DNA from: Xanthomonas floridensis
Lineage (GTDB): Bacteria; Pseudomonadota; Gammaproteobacteria; Xanthomonadales; Xanthomonadaceae
Length of the DNA: 64,000 nucleotides
Assembly: GCF_001642575.1 (NCBI RefSeq)
Contig: NZ_LXNG01000004.1
Span: forward strand, 86,158 to 150,157
Reading direction: 5' to 3'
Below the pieces are notes generated by a model. The model was given only the letters and a program-made list of their open reading frames with translations. It made no database searches and had not been told where the DNA came from. This document shows, one piece after another, positions 33,647 through 45,273 of this stretch. Every line of letters begins with the position of its first letter. Positions within the stretch are counted from its first letter, which is position 1. The position numbers and the translations under genes are program-made.

Positions 33647-36261
33647 TCGACTTCCGCGCCACCGCCCGCCTGCAGCTGCATGCCGGCTTCACCCTGCACG
33701 ACGCACGCGCGCAGGTGCCGTATTACGCCGGCCTGGGCATCAGCCATCTGTATCTGTCGCCGATCGGTACGGCGGTGCCGGGCTCCACGCATGGCTACGA
33801 CAATATCGACCCGACCGTGGTCAACCCCGAGCTCGGCGGCGAAGCGGCGTTGATCGCGCTGTCGACGGCGGCGCGCGAACACGGCATGGGGTTGATCGCC
33901 GACATCGTGCCCAACCACATGGCCACCCATGCAGACAACGCGTGGTGGTGGGACGTGCTGCGGCATGGGCGTAGTGCCAAGCATGCCGACTGGTTCGACA
34001 TCGATTGGCGCGCTCCGGGGCGCGACGGCAAGCTGTGGCTGGCGGTGCTGGATCGCCCGTATGCCAGCGCCCTGGCCGAAGGCCTGATCACCCTGGTGGT
34101 GGACGAAGACGGTAGCGCCGCACTGGCGCATTACGACCAGCGCTATCCGATCCGCCCGCAAACCCTGGACGTGCCGGAACCTGCCGCACGCGCGCAGTGG
34201 TTGCGCGACTACAACGATGGCGCCAAGCGTGGCGATGGCCGTCTGCACAAGCTGATCGAACGTCAGCCGTATCGCCTGAACTGGTGGCGCGTGGGTAACG
34301 ACATGCTCAACTACCGCCGCTTCTTCGACATCACTTCGCTGGTGGCCCTGCGGGTGGAATTGCCGGTGGTGTTCGATGCCGTGCACGCGCTGCCGCTGCG
34401 GCTGGTGGCCGAAGGACACCTGGATGGCCTGCGTATCGATCACGTGGACGGGCTCACCGACCCCACCGGCTATGTGCGCAAGCTGCGCAGCCGGCTGGAT
34501 GCGGCCGGCCGCGCGCGCGGGCTCAAGCCCGGCACGCTGGGCCTGTATCTGGAAAAGATCCTTGCCCCCGGCGAACACCTGCCGGCCGACTGGCCCTGCG
34601 ACGGCACCACCGGTTACGACTTCATGGACCAGGTGAGCGGCGTGCTGCACGACGAGGCCGGCTTCAAGCCCCTGGCACGCGCGTGGCAGAAGGCCAGCGG
34701 CCGCAGCGGCGACTTTGCGCAGGAAGAGCGCACCGCGCGCGACGAGATGTTGCGTGGCCCATTGCAGACGGAATTCAATCGCGCCGTGGGTGCGTTGTCG
34801 GCACTGGCGCGGCTGGACCCGCCTACCCGCGAGTTCAGCCCGCAGATGCTGGCGCGCGGGCTGTGCGTGCTGCTGCGGTGGTTCCCGGTGTACCGCACCT
34901 ACGCCGGTGCCAAGGGCATCGGCGGCAGCGAAGCCGAGCGCCTGCGCGCCACCGCCGCGCGTGCACGCCAGGGCATGCCCGAAGCGATCGTGGCGGCGGT
35001 GAACGCCATCGAGCGCTGGCTGCTGGACGATGCCGGCGCCGATCGCGCGCAGATCGCGTTGCGGCGCATCCTGCGCCGGCGCGTTGAGCAGCTTTCCGCA
35101 CCGCTCAATGCCAAGGCGGTGGAAGACACCGCCTTCTATCGGCACGGCGTGCTGCTGTCGCGCAACGAAGTGGGCAGCCATCCGACCCATTTCGCCAATG
35201 AGGCCGCGCAGTTCCACGCACAGAACCTCGAGCGCGCCAGGCACTATCCGCGCGCGCTGCTGGCCACTGCCACGCACGATCACAAGCGCGGCGAAGACCT
35301 GCGCATGCGGCTGGCGGTGTTGTCCGAACAACCGCGCTGGTGGATCGAGCAGAGTACCCAGTTCGACACCCTGGCCGAGGCGCTGGATGCGCCGTCCCTG
35401 GCCGGTGGCGATCAGCAGATGCTGTGGCAGACCCTGGTGGCCGCCTGGCCGATCGGCCAGGGCGCCGACCAGGCCGAGCCGCTGGCCGCCTTTGCCGAGC
35501 GCGTGGCGCAGTGGCTGCTCAAGGCGGTGCGCGAAGCCAAGCTGCACACCAGCTGGACCGATGGCTCGGCCGAGTACGAACAGGCGGTGCAGGCCACGGT
35601 GGAGCAGGTGCTGTGCAGTCGCGCCGGTCTGCCGCTGCGGCGCGCGTTGCTGCGCGCCAGCAACCACATCGCCGCGGCCGGTGCGCGCAATGCGCTGGTG
35701 CAGACCACCTTGCGCCTGACCGTGCCGGGCGTACCCGATCTGTACCAGGGCACCGAAGGCTGGGACCTGTCGTTGGTGGACCCGGACAACCGCCGCCCGG
35801 TGGACTACACGCAACGCCAGCAATGGCTGGACCAGACACGCGACTGGAGCACGCTGCTGCGCAACTGGCGCGATGGCGCGGTCAAGGCCCGCCTCACCGC
35901 GGTGCTGCTGCAACTGCGCCGCGAACATCCGGCGCTGTTTGCGAAGGGCGACTATCAAGCCTTGCAGGTCGCCGTCAGCGGCGATGCGCAGGTGCTGGCC
36001 TTCCGTCGCCACTACCGCGGCCAGTCGCTGGTGGTAGCGGTGACGCGGCTGGGCGCCGGTGCGCAGGGCGACGGCGACCTGCCCTTGCTGGTGCCGCCGG
36101 CCACCTGGGGTCAGGCAGCGTTGGCCTTGCCGGAAGCGTCCTACCGTAATGTGCTCGACGGCAGCACGCTGCAGCCCCAGCGCGGCCGGGTGCCGCTGTC
36201 GACGCTGTTTGCACGTGCGCCGGTGGCAGTGTTGTCGGCCTCGTCATCCCTAGACCCCTGA
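33643..36261 (+). CDS. treY: Malto-oligosyltrehalose synthase
   Basis: GH13 family enzyme that converts the reducing end of maltodextrin into an alpha,alpha-1,1 (trehalose) linkage. ATG 33643 overlaps the malQ stop; 872 residues, slightly above the typical 700-800 range for TreY. It begins with the TreY signature A-T-A-R-L-Q-L-H-A-G-F-T-L and has Y-L-S-P-I, G-S-T-H-G-Y-D-N-I-D-P-T, I-V-P-N-H-M-A, F-F-D-I-T-S-L-V-A-L-R and D-G-L-R-I-D-H-V-D-G-L (catalytic Asp). Late blocks include T-H-D-H-K-R-G-E-D-L-R and P-G-V-P-D-L-Y-Q-G-T-E. With TreZ it forms the TreYZ path from glycogen to trehalose. Confidence 0.95.
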   Translation: MIDFRATARLQLHAGFTLHDARAQVPYYAGLGISHLYLSPIGTAVPGSTHGYDNIDPTVVNPELGGEAALIALSTAAREHGMGLIADIVPNHMATHADNAWWWDVLRHGRSAKHADWFDIDWRAPGRDGKLWLAVLDRPYASALAEGLITLVVDEDGSAALAHYDQRYPIRPQTLDVPEPAARAQWLRDYNDGAKRGDGRLHKLIERQPYRLNWWRVGNDMLNYRRFFDITSLVALRVELPVVFDAVHALPLRLVAEGHLDGLRIDHVDGLTDPTGYVRKLRSRLDAAGRARGLKPGTLGLYLEKILAPGEHLPADWPCDGTTGYDFMDQVSGVLHDEAGFKPLARAWQKASGRSGDFAQEERTARDEMLRGPLQTEFNRAVGALSALARLDPPTREFSPQMLARGLCVLLRWFPVYRTYAGAKGIGGSEAERLRATAARARQGMPEAIVAAVNAIERWLLDDAGADRAQIALRRILRRRVEQLSAPLNAKAVEDTAFYRHGVLLSRNEVGSHPTHFANEAAQFHAQNLERARHYPRALLATATHDHKRGEDLRMRLAVLSEQPRWWIEQSTQFDTLAEALDAPSLAGGDQQMLWQTLVAAWPIGQGADQAEPLAAFAERVAQWLLKAVREAKLHTSWTDGSAEYEQAVQATVEQVLCSRAGLPLRRALLRASNHIAAAGARNALVQTTLRLTVPGVPDLYQGTEGWDLSLVDPDNRRPVDYTQRQQWLDQTRDWSTLLRNWRDGAVKARLTAVLLQLRREHPALFAKGDYQALQVAVSGDAQVLAFRRHYRGQSLVVAVTRLGAGAQGDGDLPLLVPPATWGQAALALPEASYRNVLDGSTLQPQRGRVPLSTLFARAPVAVLSASSSLDP

Positions 36262-36275
36262 GAGAAACGCACGCA

Positions 36276-36461
36276 ATGAATGAAATGGAACGGCAGGCAC
36301 GGCTTCGCCAGTTGGCACAGGAGATCTGGGAGGCCGAAGGCCGTCCCGACGGGCATGCGGACCGCCACTGGGCGATGGCCGAGCGTCTGGTGGATGCCGA
36401 AGAGCGCGCGGCCGAGCAGGCCGCCGAGCATGCGGTCACGCCGATCACTGCACGTCAGTAA
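36276..36461 (+). CDS. DUF2934 small protein
   Basis: 61-residue acidic protein beginning 14 bases after treY, so almost certainly in the same transcript. It has the whole DUF2934 pattern: R-L-R-Q-L-A-Q-E-I-W-E-A-E-G-R-P-D-G-H-A then H-W-A-M-A-E-R-L-V. The rest is alanine/glutamate helix. No enzymatic residues are evident. DUF2934 proteins are often found beside glycogen and trehalose genes in proteobacteria, and a binding or regulatory role is a guess. Confidence 0.85.
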   Translation: MNEMERQARLRQLAQEIWEAEGRPDGHADRHWAMAERLVDAEERAAEQAAEHAVTPITARQ

Positions 36462-36586
36462 CGCCGCCTCTGTCACCGTCTCTACGTGCCTGTCGCACAA
36501 TCGGCGTCCGTGCTCACCGCGTACGCCAGCGCTTTCCCGCAGCGCTGCTCTCCCGCATCTGAGTTCACCGCATCAAGGAGTTACCG

Positions 36587-38749
<2,163 letters not shown>

Positions 38750-38765
38750 TGGCGAGGATGGTCTG

Positions 38766-39398
38766 ATGGACGTATTGCTGGCAGGAGCCACCGGGTTGGT
38801 CGGCAAGCAGGTGTTGCAGCAGTTGCTGTCCGATGCCCGCTGCACCGGCGTGGTGGCGGTGACGCGTCGCCCGCTGACGCAGATCCATCCCAAGCTGCGT
38901 AGCCAGGTGATCGATTTTGAACGCCTGTCCAGCTGGACTGCACCGCGCATGGAAGCGGCCATCTGCGCCTTGGGTAGCACGATGAAACAGGCCGGCTCGC
39001 GCGAGGCCTTCTATCGCATCGATCACGATTACCCGATGGCGCTGGCGCGCGCCGCCTGCGCGCAGGGCACCTCGGTGTTCGTACTGAACTCGGCGGCCGG
39101 CGCCGACGCGCGCTCGCGCATCTTCTACAACCGGGTCAAGGGCGAGCTGGAACGCGACCTGCGCGAGGTCGGTTTTCCGTCGCTCACCTTCGTACGCCCG
39201 GGCCTGATCGGTGGCGAACGCGAGGAGCGCCGCACCGGCGAGCATATCGGCAGCCTGGTGCTGGGTGCACTGGGCCCGATCCTGCCGCGCCGGTTCCGCA
39301 TCAATCCGGCCGAGCGGATTGCCGCGGCGATGGTAAGCGCAGCGTTGGCACCGGCGCGCGGCGAGCACAGTGTTGAGGCGGCGGAACTGGTTGGCTGA
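38766..39398 (+). CDS. NAD(P)-binding atypical SDR (HTATIP2-like)
   Basis: 210-residue Rossmann-fold protein. ATG 38766 sits 16 bases after glgX with GAGGA upstream and begins M-D-V-L-L-A-G-A-T-G-L-V-G-K, the G-x-x-G-x-x-G dinucleotide loop. Downstream blocks C-A-L-G-S-T, V-L-N-S-A-A-G-A-D, and F-Y-N-R-V-K-G-E-L-E (Tyr-x-x-x-Lys pair shifted as in atypical SDRs) and T-F-V-R-P-G-L-I-G-G match the HTATIP2/oxidoreductase group. Substrate unknown. It may be carried on the glgX transcript by position only. Confidence 0.82.
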   Translation: MDVLLAGATGLVGKQVLQQLLSDARCTGVVAVTRRPLTQIHPKLRSQVIDFERLSSWTAPRMEAAICALGSTMKQAGSREAFYRIDHDYPMALARAACAQGTSVFVLNSAAGADARSRIFYNRVKGELERDLREVGFPSLTFVRPGLIGGEREERRTGEHIGSLVLGALGPILPRRFRINPAERIAAAMVSAALAPARGEHSVEAAELVG

Positions 39399-39450
39399 CC
39401 GTCGCCCTGCGCGTGCTCGCAGGGGGAGGGATGCAAGCCTGAGTGTCTTC

Positions 39451-39518
39451 GTAGGAGCGCTCCCGAGCGTGATGAGCCCTCACTGGTAATGCCGCGTCGC
39501 GCTCTGGCGCGCTCCTAC
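39451..39518. repeat. REP-like inverted repeat between convergent genes
   Basis: GTAGGAGCGC (39451-39460) and GCGCTCCTAC (39509-39518) are perfect 10-bp inverted arms around a 48-base centre. This GTAGGAGCG palindrome is a common Xanthomonas/Pseudomonas intergenic element. It lies between the 3' ends of two convergent genes. Confidence 0.85.
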
Positions 39519-39559
39519 CAAGGTGAGTGCAGCGGCATCCTCGCTGGCACAGCAGTTGC

Positions 39560-40318
39560 TCACACGCCCAGCGACTGCCCACCATCCACCGCCAACACCT
39601 GCCCGGTGATCCAGCGCGCCTGCGACGAGGCCAGGAACAAGGCGGCGTCAGCGACATGCTGCACCTGCCCGAAACTGCCGAACGGAATGCTGTCGCGGAT
39701 GCGTGCGTACAGTTCCGGCTCTTCGCGCCTGCGCTGGTCCCATAGCCCGTCTGGAAATTCGATCGAGCCCGGTGCGATGGCATTGACGCGGATGCGTTCG
39801 CGCGCCAGCTCGGCCGCCAGGGTGGTGGTGTAGTAATTCAGCGCGGCCTTGGCGGTGGAGTAGGCAATCGCGCGCGGCGTCGGGCGCTGCGCGTTGATCG
39901 AGCTGATGTTGAGGATCACCGCATCCGCACTGCGGCGCAGATGTGGCAGTGCCGCGCGGTTGCAGCGCACGGCCGCCATCAGGTCGATCTCCAGGCCGGC
40001 CTGCCAACTGGCATCGTCCGTGCCGTGACCGTAGCCGGAGGCATTGTTGACGACCACATCCAGACCATCCAGTGCCTGCGCGGCGGCCTGCACGTAGTGC
40101 TCGATCTGTGCCACGTCGGCCAGGTCGCAGGGCAGGGTGTGCACCGGCGTACCGAGTGCCGCCAGCATCTGCGCCGCCTGTGCCAGGCCCTCGGGGTTGC
40201 GCGCACAGATCGACACCCGCGCGCCATTGCGCACGAATGCGTCGGCGATCGCCAAGCCAATGCCGCGGCTGCCACCGGCGATCAGGACACGTTGCGGAGG
40301 AGATGCGGAGTTGGACAT
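39560..40318 (-). CDS. Short-chain dehydrogenase/reductase
   Basis: Classical SDR of 252 residues; start ATG 40318 (M-S-N-S-A-S-P-P-Q-R) just before the Rossmann strand, with GGAG... upstream weak. Cofactor loop I-A-G-G-S-R-G-I-G-L (G-x-x-x-G-x-G), structural N-N-A-S, catalytic serine in I-L-N-I-S-S-I, Tyr-x-x-x-Lys in A-Y-S-T-A-K-A. The end, W-I-T-G-Q-V-L-A-V-D-G-G, is typical of FabG-like SDRs. The Arg in A-R-N-P after strand 2 suggests NADP(H). Substrate unknown; unlinked to neighbours. Confidence 0.9.
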   Translation of the reverse strand: MSNSASPPQRVLIAGGSRGIGLAIADAFVRNGARVSICARNPEGLAQAAQMLAALGTPVHTLPCDLADVAQIEHYVQAAAQALDGLDVVVNNASGYGHGTDDASWQAGLEIDLMAAVRCNRAALPHLRRSADAVILNISSINAQRPTPRAIAYSTAKAALNYYTTTLAAELARERIRVNAIAPGSIEFPDGLWDQRRREEPELYARIRDSIPFGSFGQVQHVADAALFLASSQARWITGQVLAVDGGQSLGV

Positions 40319-41220
40319 GCCAGATACCAGAGAACAGAGACTCGCATTATCGGGCAGCTGGCGCTGCATGAGTCCTGACGGCTGGATCTTGCGCGTAGAG
40401 CAGTGTGCAACGCGACGTTTCGGGATGTGACGTTGCTCCATGCACTATGTAGTGGGGCGTCCATCGGAGCAACTGCCTGCTGCGGCAGCATGCGTCGCCT
40501 ATCTGCGCTGGCGGATGTCATCTGGCTAGTGGCCCGTACCGACACAGCAGCCATGCCGGCGCAATGGGCCATATCAGAGCCATCACCCCGATCGATATCC
40601 ACGCCGGCATAAGCACCTGCATACCTCAGCGTCCGCGCCGGTGTTGACGGGAAGATCCGTTGCACCATCAAGCCCGGAAGCGAAGCCTGATCGCCCGTGA
40701 CAACGCACGAACCAAAGCGCAAGCCAAGGTCAAACCCAAAGCCAAAGCCAAAGCCAAAGCCAAAGCCAAAGCCACAGCCACAGCCACAGCCACAGCCACA
40801 GCCAACGGCCCTGTACTGTGAAGCCAAGGTTGGCCGCCCTGCACAAGGTGCTCGAGCAGAAGATTAGAAAGAGCGTCCTTCAAAACCGGCAACGACGCGA
40901 ACGAGCACACACCCGCGCCAGCCCCTGCCTCCGGCATTCTCATGCCCATCGTTGGCGCGCTTTCCCGGGATGCAGGTAACCAGGCGTCCTTGCGCAACAG
41001 CGAGCCAAGCCGCTGCCAACATCGTCGATTGATCTGGTCGATTGCAGTGGCGACCGCTGTCATCTCATTGCCATGTGCGCCAGCCGCTGCTTGCCCCATA
41101 AGCCTCATCACCGCTGGCGATCAGCTCATGCCTTTCTGGCTGCTCGTCGCTAACCAAACGTTTACACACCGGCGGCGCGCTGCGGGCACAACGTGCGGGT
41201 CATTCAGTGGGGAGTTGCAC
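40319..41220. other. Long gap with hexamer array
   Basis: 902 bases between divergent genes. Apart from the hexamer array at 40735 I find no supported gene. A TTG-started frame 40660-40821 would give a 53-residue Arg/Lys then Ala-Lys/Ala-Thr repeat peptide, driven mostly by the array. GGGGAG before 41221 is the ribosome site of the next gene. Confidence 0.5.
40735..40806. repeat. Hexamer tandem array GCCAAA then GCCACA
   Basis: Twelve 6-bp units: CCCAAA, five GCCAAA, five GCCACA, one GCCAAC. The switch from AAA to ACA in a block indicates stepwise expansion. Period 6 keeps frames open on both strands: Ala-Lys/Ala-Thr on the plus strand, Gly-Phe/Gly-Cys on the minus strand. Confidence 0.95.
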
Positions 41221-42630
41221 ATGGAAACCCATATCACCGTCATCGGTGCCGGCTTCTGCGGCACCGCGCTGGTCCGTGCGCTGGCGCAGACGGCCGACGC
41301 ACAGGTGCGCATCACGCTGGTCGGCGTGGCCGACACTTTCGGCAGCGGCATCGCCTATGGCGCGGCGCGACCGGAGCACCTGCTCAATGTGCGCGCCAAG
41401 GATCTGGGCATCGACGCGCAGGCGCCGGGCGCCTTTGCCGACACGTTGCATCTGGGCGATAGCGGGCGATTGGAATTCCTGCCGCGGCTGGCCTATGGCG
41501 ACTATCTGCGCAGCGAACTGGATGCGGCAGTGAGCGGCGCGCAGGCCTCGATCGTGCGGCTGTCGCAGGAGGCGGTGGCAGTGGAGCGGGTGCGCAAGGG
41601 GTTTCGCGTGTTCCTGGCCAACGGCGATGCCTTCCACAGCGACCGCGTGGTGTTGGCGGTGGGTGGGCTGCAGCCGCAGGCGCTGGCCGGCATCGGCCCG
41701 CGCTTGAGCGTGCATCCGCGCTACATCGGCTGGCCGTGGCAGGGCGATGCGCTGGCGCGGTTGTCACCGGATGACGATGTACTGATCGTCGGCGCGGGCC
41801 TGACCATGGTCGATGTGGCGCTGACCCTGCACGCGCGCGGGCACAGGGGACGGCTGCTGGCGATCTCGCGGCGCGGGCTCGCACCGCAGGCGCATCTGCG
41901 CCAGCCCGGCGCACCGCTGGAGTTGCCGCCGCATCTGCAACGCGCGCTCAAGGACGCCGACCTGCGCGGCCTGTTGCGCGGTGTGCGCCAACTGAGCGCA
42001 GTGGTGGACGACTGGCGGCGCGTGGTGGATGCGCTGCGCCCGCATCTGCAGCCGCTGTGGCAACGCCTGGAACTATCGCAGCGTGCGCGCTTCCTGCGCC
42101 ATCTGCGCCCGTACTGGGAAGTAGCGCGGCATCGCGTGGCGCCGGGCGCAGCGGAGCAACTGGCGCAATTGCAGGCCGGCGGCCAGCTACAGGTTGTCGC
42201 TGCGCGGCTGCTGCGTGCACGCTGGGTTCCGGATGGTGTGGAAGCGGTGATCCGCGCGCGCGGCGCGGCCGATGCGCAGACGCTGCGGTTCGACGCGGTT
42301 GTTCGCGCTACCGGCCTGGACACCGATATCGACCGGACCAGCGACCCATTGATCGCCGGCATGCGCGAAGCCGGCCTGCTGCGCGCCGACCCACTGGGAC
42401 TGGGCGTGGATACCGACGCGCAACTGCGCGTGCGCGATGGCACCGGGCAGATCGTGCCGGGGCTGTACTGCGTGGGGCCGCTGCTGCGCGGGCGTTATTG
42501 GGAAATCACCGCCGTTCCCGAGTTGCGCGTGGCCACGCGCGCACTGGCCGATCGACTGCTGCTGGGCGCAACGCCGGCGTTACAGCCGGAACCCGAACAG
42601 GTGCCGCGCGAGGTCAATGCGCGCTTGTAA
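41221..42630 (+). CDS. FAD/NAD(P)-binding oxidoreductase-like protein
   Basis: 469 residues; ATG 41221 is preceded by GGGGAG at good distance. The N-terminal Rossmann motif is I-T-V-I-G-A-G-F-C-G-T-A, followed by F-G-S-G-I-A-Y-G and H-L-L-N-V-R-A. A second nucleotide-binding loop, V-L-I-V-G-A-G-L-T-M-V-D, appears near residue 185. This is the layout of the FAD-NAD(P)-binding family found in HpaO-like and hydroxyacylglutathione-type loci, with VRATGLDTDI and Y-C-V-G-P-L-L-R-G near the end. Cytoplasmic flavoprotein; substrate and partner are unknown. It is not clearly in an operon. Confidence 0.8.
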   Translation: METHITVIGAGFCGTALVRALAQTADAQVRITLVGVADTFGSGIAYGAARPEHLLNVRAKDLGIDAQAPGAFADTLHLGDSGRLEFLPRLAYGDYLRSELDAAVSGAQASIVRLSQEAVAVERVRKGFRVFLANGDAFHSDRVVLAVGGLQPQALAGIGPRLSVHPRYIGWPWQGDALARLSPDDDVLIVGAGLTMVDVALTLHARGHRGRLLAISRRGLAPQAHLRQPGAPLELPPHLQRALKDADLRGLLRGVRQLSAVVDDWRRVVDALRPHLQPLWQRLELSQRARFLRHLRPYWEVARHRVAPGAAEQLAQLQAGGQLQVVAARLLRARWVPDGVEAVIRARGAADAQTLRFDAVVRATGLDTDIDRTSDPLIAGMREAGLLRADPLGLGVDTDAQLRVRDGTGQIVPGLYCVGPLLRGRYWEITAVPELRVATRALADRLLLGATPALQPEPEQVPREVNARL

Positions 42631-42946
42631 GGCGGGGGCTGTGTTTCGCTTTCCTTGTTGGCGTGCGTACTCGCAGGTGTACGCGGATCTGGTGTGACGT
42701 CACTTTGTCAGTGATGCGGTGCATCGGTGCGCGCACGCTGGCCGTATCGAGCAAGTGCAGGACGGCGCTGTCCAGGCAGGCGTCGTCAGAACTGTGCACC
42801 CGTGCACGCGCTTTGTCGAACAACGCAAACATGCAGCGCGATGCGTAGTGCGGCGCGCATTGTCGTGCAGGACCGGGGCATGGTGCTTGCCCTGAACATC
42901 TCTGATGTCCAGGGCGCTTGATTCCCTCGTCTGCCTGGAGTTCGCC
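42631..42946. other. Gap upstream of the VirK-family gene
   Basis: 316 bases with no gene. I looked for a plant-inducible-promoter type repeat (TTCGC-N15-TTCGC); one TTCGC at 42646 has no partner at the right distance. Confidence 0.45.
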
Positions 42947-43378
42947 ATGCCCCGTCTCGCTTCCGCTATCTTTGCCGCTGCGCTCAGTGCCTGTGCCCTG
43001 CCTGCCATGGCCAGCGAATCGCTCAATACGCGTGCCGACGTCATCGCTGCACTGGATGCCGGTTACGACGTCAGCCTGACCACCGATCTCAGTCGCTGCA
43101 CGCCCGAACAGGGCACGCCGGCCAGCCAGACGCGCGGCGGCCGGCATATCGATGCCTACCGCATCACCGAGGATGGCACGGCCGCGTTCTCCGGCTCGCA
43201 TTTCACCGTGGCCAACGACGGCAAGCCGATCCAGCAGTTCATGCGGTACCAACTGCGTCCGGATGGCAGCGTGCGCTTCACCACCTACATGTACGACCTG
43301 CCGGCACTGCAGCAGCGCGGACCGATGCTGGCGTATCTGTGCACGATCAATCAGGGCATTCGTTTCCATGCCGATTGA
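42947..43378 (+). CDS. virK: VirK-family secreted protein
   Basis: 143-residue protein. ATG 42947 has GGAG seven bases upstream and opens a signal peptide (M-P-R-L-A-S-A-I-F-A-A-A-L, ending P-A-M-A-S), so the product is periplasmic or secreted. The mature part has the VirK family signature: A-L-D-A-G, D-L-S-R-C, S-Q-T-R-G-G-R-H-I-D-A-Y-R-I, F-T-V-A-N-D-G-K-P-I-Q-Q-F-M-R-Y-Q. VirK is widespread in plant-associated bacteria and is under virulence control in some; its molecular role is not known. Two cysteines (C in D-L-S-R-C and L-C-T-I) may form a disulfide. Confidence 0.75.
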   Translation: MPRLASAIFAAALSACALPAMASESLNTRADVIAALDAGYDVSLTTDLSRCTPEQGTPASQTRGGRHIDAYRITEDGTAAFSGSHFTVANDGKPIQQFMRYQLRPDGSVRFTTYMYDLPALQQRGPMLAYLCTINQGIRFHAD

Positions 43379-43546
43379 TTGCGGTCAACGCGCAAGGCGC
43401 TACGTGCGTTGGACGCTCGGAGTTGTGCATCGAAATTGCACGCGTCGACGTTGTACATTCGGACTTGCGATGTTGTAGCAAGACGTGGCATCGCGACGCT
43501 CGTGAGGTGATGACAAGGTGCGCAAGCAATCGAGGCTGCGCACGTA

Positions 43547-43662
43547 CCCTCATCCGCCCCTGCGGGGCAGCTTCTCCCGGCGGGAGAAGGGATTCTCTTC
43601 ATAATGCGGAAGTAGTGCGCGCAGCCGCAGCCCCTCTCCTGCGGGAGAGGGGGTGGGGTGAG
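43547..43662. repeat. Inverted pair of REP-like palindromes (BIME-like)
   Basis: First element 43547-43591 starts CCCTCATCCGCCCC, with stem GCCCC/GGGGC and a hairpin CTTCTCCC/GGGAGAAG. Second element 43631-43662 has hairpin CCCCTCTCC/GGAGAGGGG and ends GGGGTGAG, i.e. it is the opposite orientation. They lie between the convergent VirK-like and efflux genes, filling most of that 408-base gap; nothing else is seen there. Confidence 0.85.
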
Positions 43663-43786
43663 TGTCGGGGCACAGCCACGCGCGGCGTCTGGTGAGCAGG
43701 CACCGAAGCATGCAGGCATCACCTGCACGAACGCTGGCAATCGGCGGCGTTGTGCGCCATGGCGCGAGCCGCTGCTGCTACTGCTA

Positions 43787-45247
43787 TTACTGCACCGCCA
43801 CCCCTTCATCGCCGCCAGTCTGCCAACCGCCACCCAAGGCCCTGAACGTAGCGACCGCACTGCGCGCAGCTTCGGTGCGTGCCTGCACCTGCGCATCGGA
43901 GGCACGCAGCAGGCTGTCGTCGGCGTTCAGCACTTCGATCAGGCTGACCGTGCCTTTTTCATAGGCCAGTGCCGAGGCGCCGCGCGCCTTGCCCAACGCA
44001 TCCACGCCTTGCGCCAGCACGCTGGCCTGCTGCTCGCGTTTCACCAGCGCGACGAAGGCATTTTCGACATCTTCGGTGGCACGCAGCACCGCCAGCCGGT
44101 AGGCCGCCAATTGCTCGGCTTCCTGGCCCTTGGCCTGGGCAATCTGCGCGTTGATGCGGCCGAAATCGAATAGCCGCCAGCGCAACCCCAGCACGCCGGA
44201 CGCCTGCGCGGCATCGCCGGTGAACAGATTGGCGCCGGAGAGGGCCGTCGCACTGCCGAGCAGCCCGCTCAGCGAAAATTTGGGGTAGTACTCGGACATC
44301 GCCACGCCGATGCGCGCATTGGACGCGGCCAGCCGGCGCTCGGCCGCGATCAGGTCGGGCCGGCGGCGCAACAGCTCGGCCGGCGAGCCGCAGTCGGCAA
44401 TCTGCGGCGCCAGCGGGATGGGTTTGCTGGCCGCCAACTCGGCATGGTGGGTGCCGGGCACGACGCCCAGCATCACATCGAGCGCGTTCATCGCAGTCAC
44501 CAGCCCCGCTTCCAGTCCCGGCACCGTGGCCTGTGCCTGGGCGAGCGCACCGTGGGCCTGCTGCAGCTGCAGGTCTGCCGCCAGGCCCTTGTCGTGCAGC
44601 AGCGTCACCATCGACACCAGGCCCTGCTGGGTGGCGACCTGGCGACGGGCCACGTCCAGCCGCGCCTGCAGGCCACGGATGCTGATGTAGATGTCGGCAG
44701 TCTGCGCGGCTACCGCCAAGCGGGTGGCCGCCGCACCGGCTTCGCTGGCCTGATAGTCGGCCAACGCCGCCTGGCGCCCGCGACGCAGGCCGCCGAACAG
44801 GTCCAGCTCCCAGCTGGCGCCCAGGTTGGCGTCGTAAAGGCTGGCGTAGCGGTCGAAGTCGGGGGTGCTGGCGAGCACCTGCCCCAGCGGTGTTTCCAGC
44901 GACTGGTAGGCACGCGTCGCACTGCCGGAGAGGGTGCCCGATGGCAGCAGCGCCGCGGTTGCCGCGCTCAGCCCGGCGCGGGCCTGGGTTACCCGCGCGG
45001 TGGCCTGGGCCAGGTCCAGGTTTTGCGCCAGGGCGGCGCTGACATAGCGGCTCAGGTCCGGGTCGTTGAAGCTGCTCCACCAGGTAGTGAGGTCCGACTG
45101 GGCAGTGGCAGGGCGCGCGGCGACCTCGGCCTGGCCAACGTAGCGGTCGGGGAGCGGGGCGTCCGGACGGGTGTAGTCGGGACCGACCGCGCAGCCTGTC
45201 GCGAGGCTGGCGGCAACGAGCACTGCAAGGAGGCGGAGTGACGGCAT
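43787..45247 (-). CDS. RND efflux outer-membrane factor (NodT/OprM family lipoprotein)
   Basis: 486-residue outer-membrane channel of the TolC/OprM type that links an RND pump to the outside. It carries a lipoprotein signal with lipobox L-A-T-G-C, Cys19 being the acylation site, then V-G-P-D-Y-T-R-P typical of NodT-family factors. The two homologous repeats of the trimeric barrel/coiled-coil are visible as W-W-S-S-F-N-D-P-D-L and L-G-A-S-W-E-L-D-L-F-G in the first half and L-R-W-R-L-F-D-F-G-R-I-N in the second. It is transcribed divergently from the tetR gene with an operator between, whereas adaptor and pump lie beyond the regulator. Substrate not deducible. Confidence 0.92.
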   Translation of the reverse strand: MPSLRLLAVLVAASLATGCAVGPDYTRPDAPLPDRYVGQAEVAARPATAQSDLTTWWSSFNDPDLSRYVSAALAQNLDLAQATARVTQARAGLSAATAALLPSGTLSGSATRAYQSLETPLGQVLASTPDFDRYASLYDANLGASWELDLFGGLRRGRQAALADYQASEAGAAATRLAVAAQTADIYISIRGLQARLDVARRQVATQQGLVSMVTLLHDKGLAADLQLQQAHGALAQAQATVPGLEAGLVTAMNALDVMLGVVPGTHHAELAASKPIPLAPQIADCGSPAELLRRRPDLIAAERRLAASNARIGVAMSEYYPKFSLSGLLGSATALSGANLFTGDAAQASGVLGLRWRLFDFGRINAQIAQAKGQEAEQLAAYRLAVLRATEDVENAFVALVKREQQASVLAQGVDALGKARGASALAYEKGTVSLIEVLNADDSLLRASDAQVQARTEAARSAVATFRALGGGWQTGGDEGVAVQ

Positions 45248-45273
45248 GACGGGACCGGAGCGTTGAAAGGTGA

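Noticed and set aside
40282..40827. Minus-strand frame with Gly-Cys/Gly-Phe repeats
   Set aside because: Produced by the hexamer array and running antisense into the SDR start region; no independent support.
42631..42946. Plant-inducible promoter box before the VirK-family gene
   Set aside because: A single TTCGC with no correctly spaced partner.
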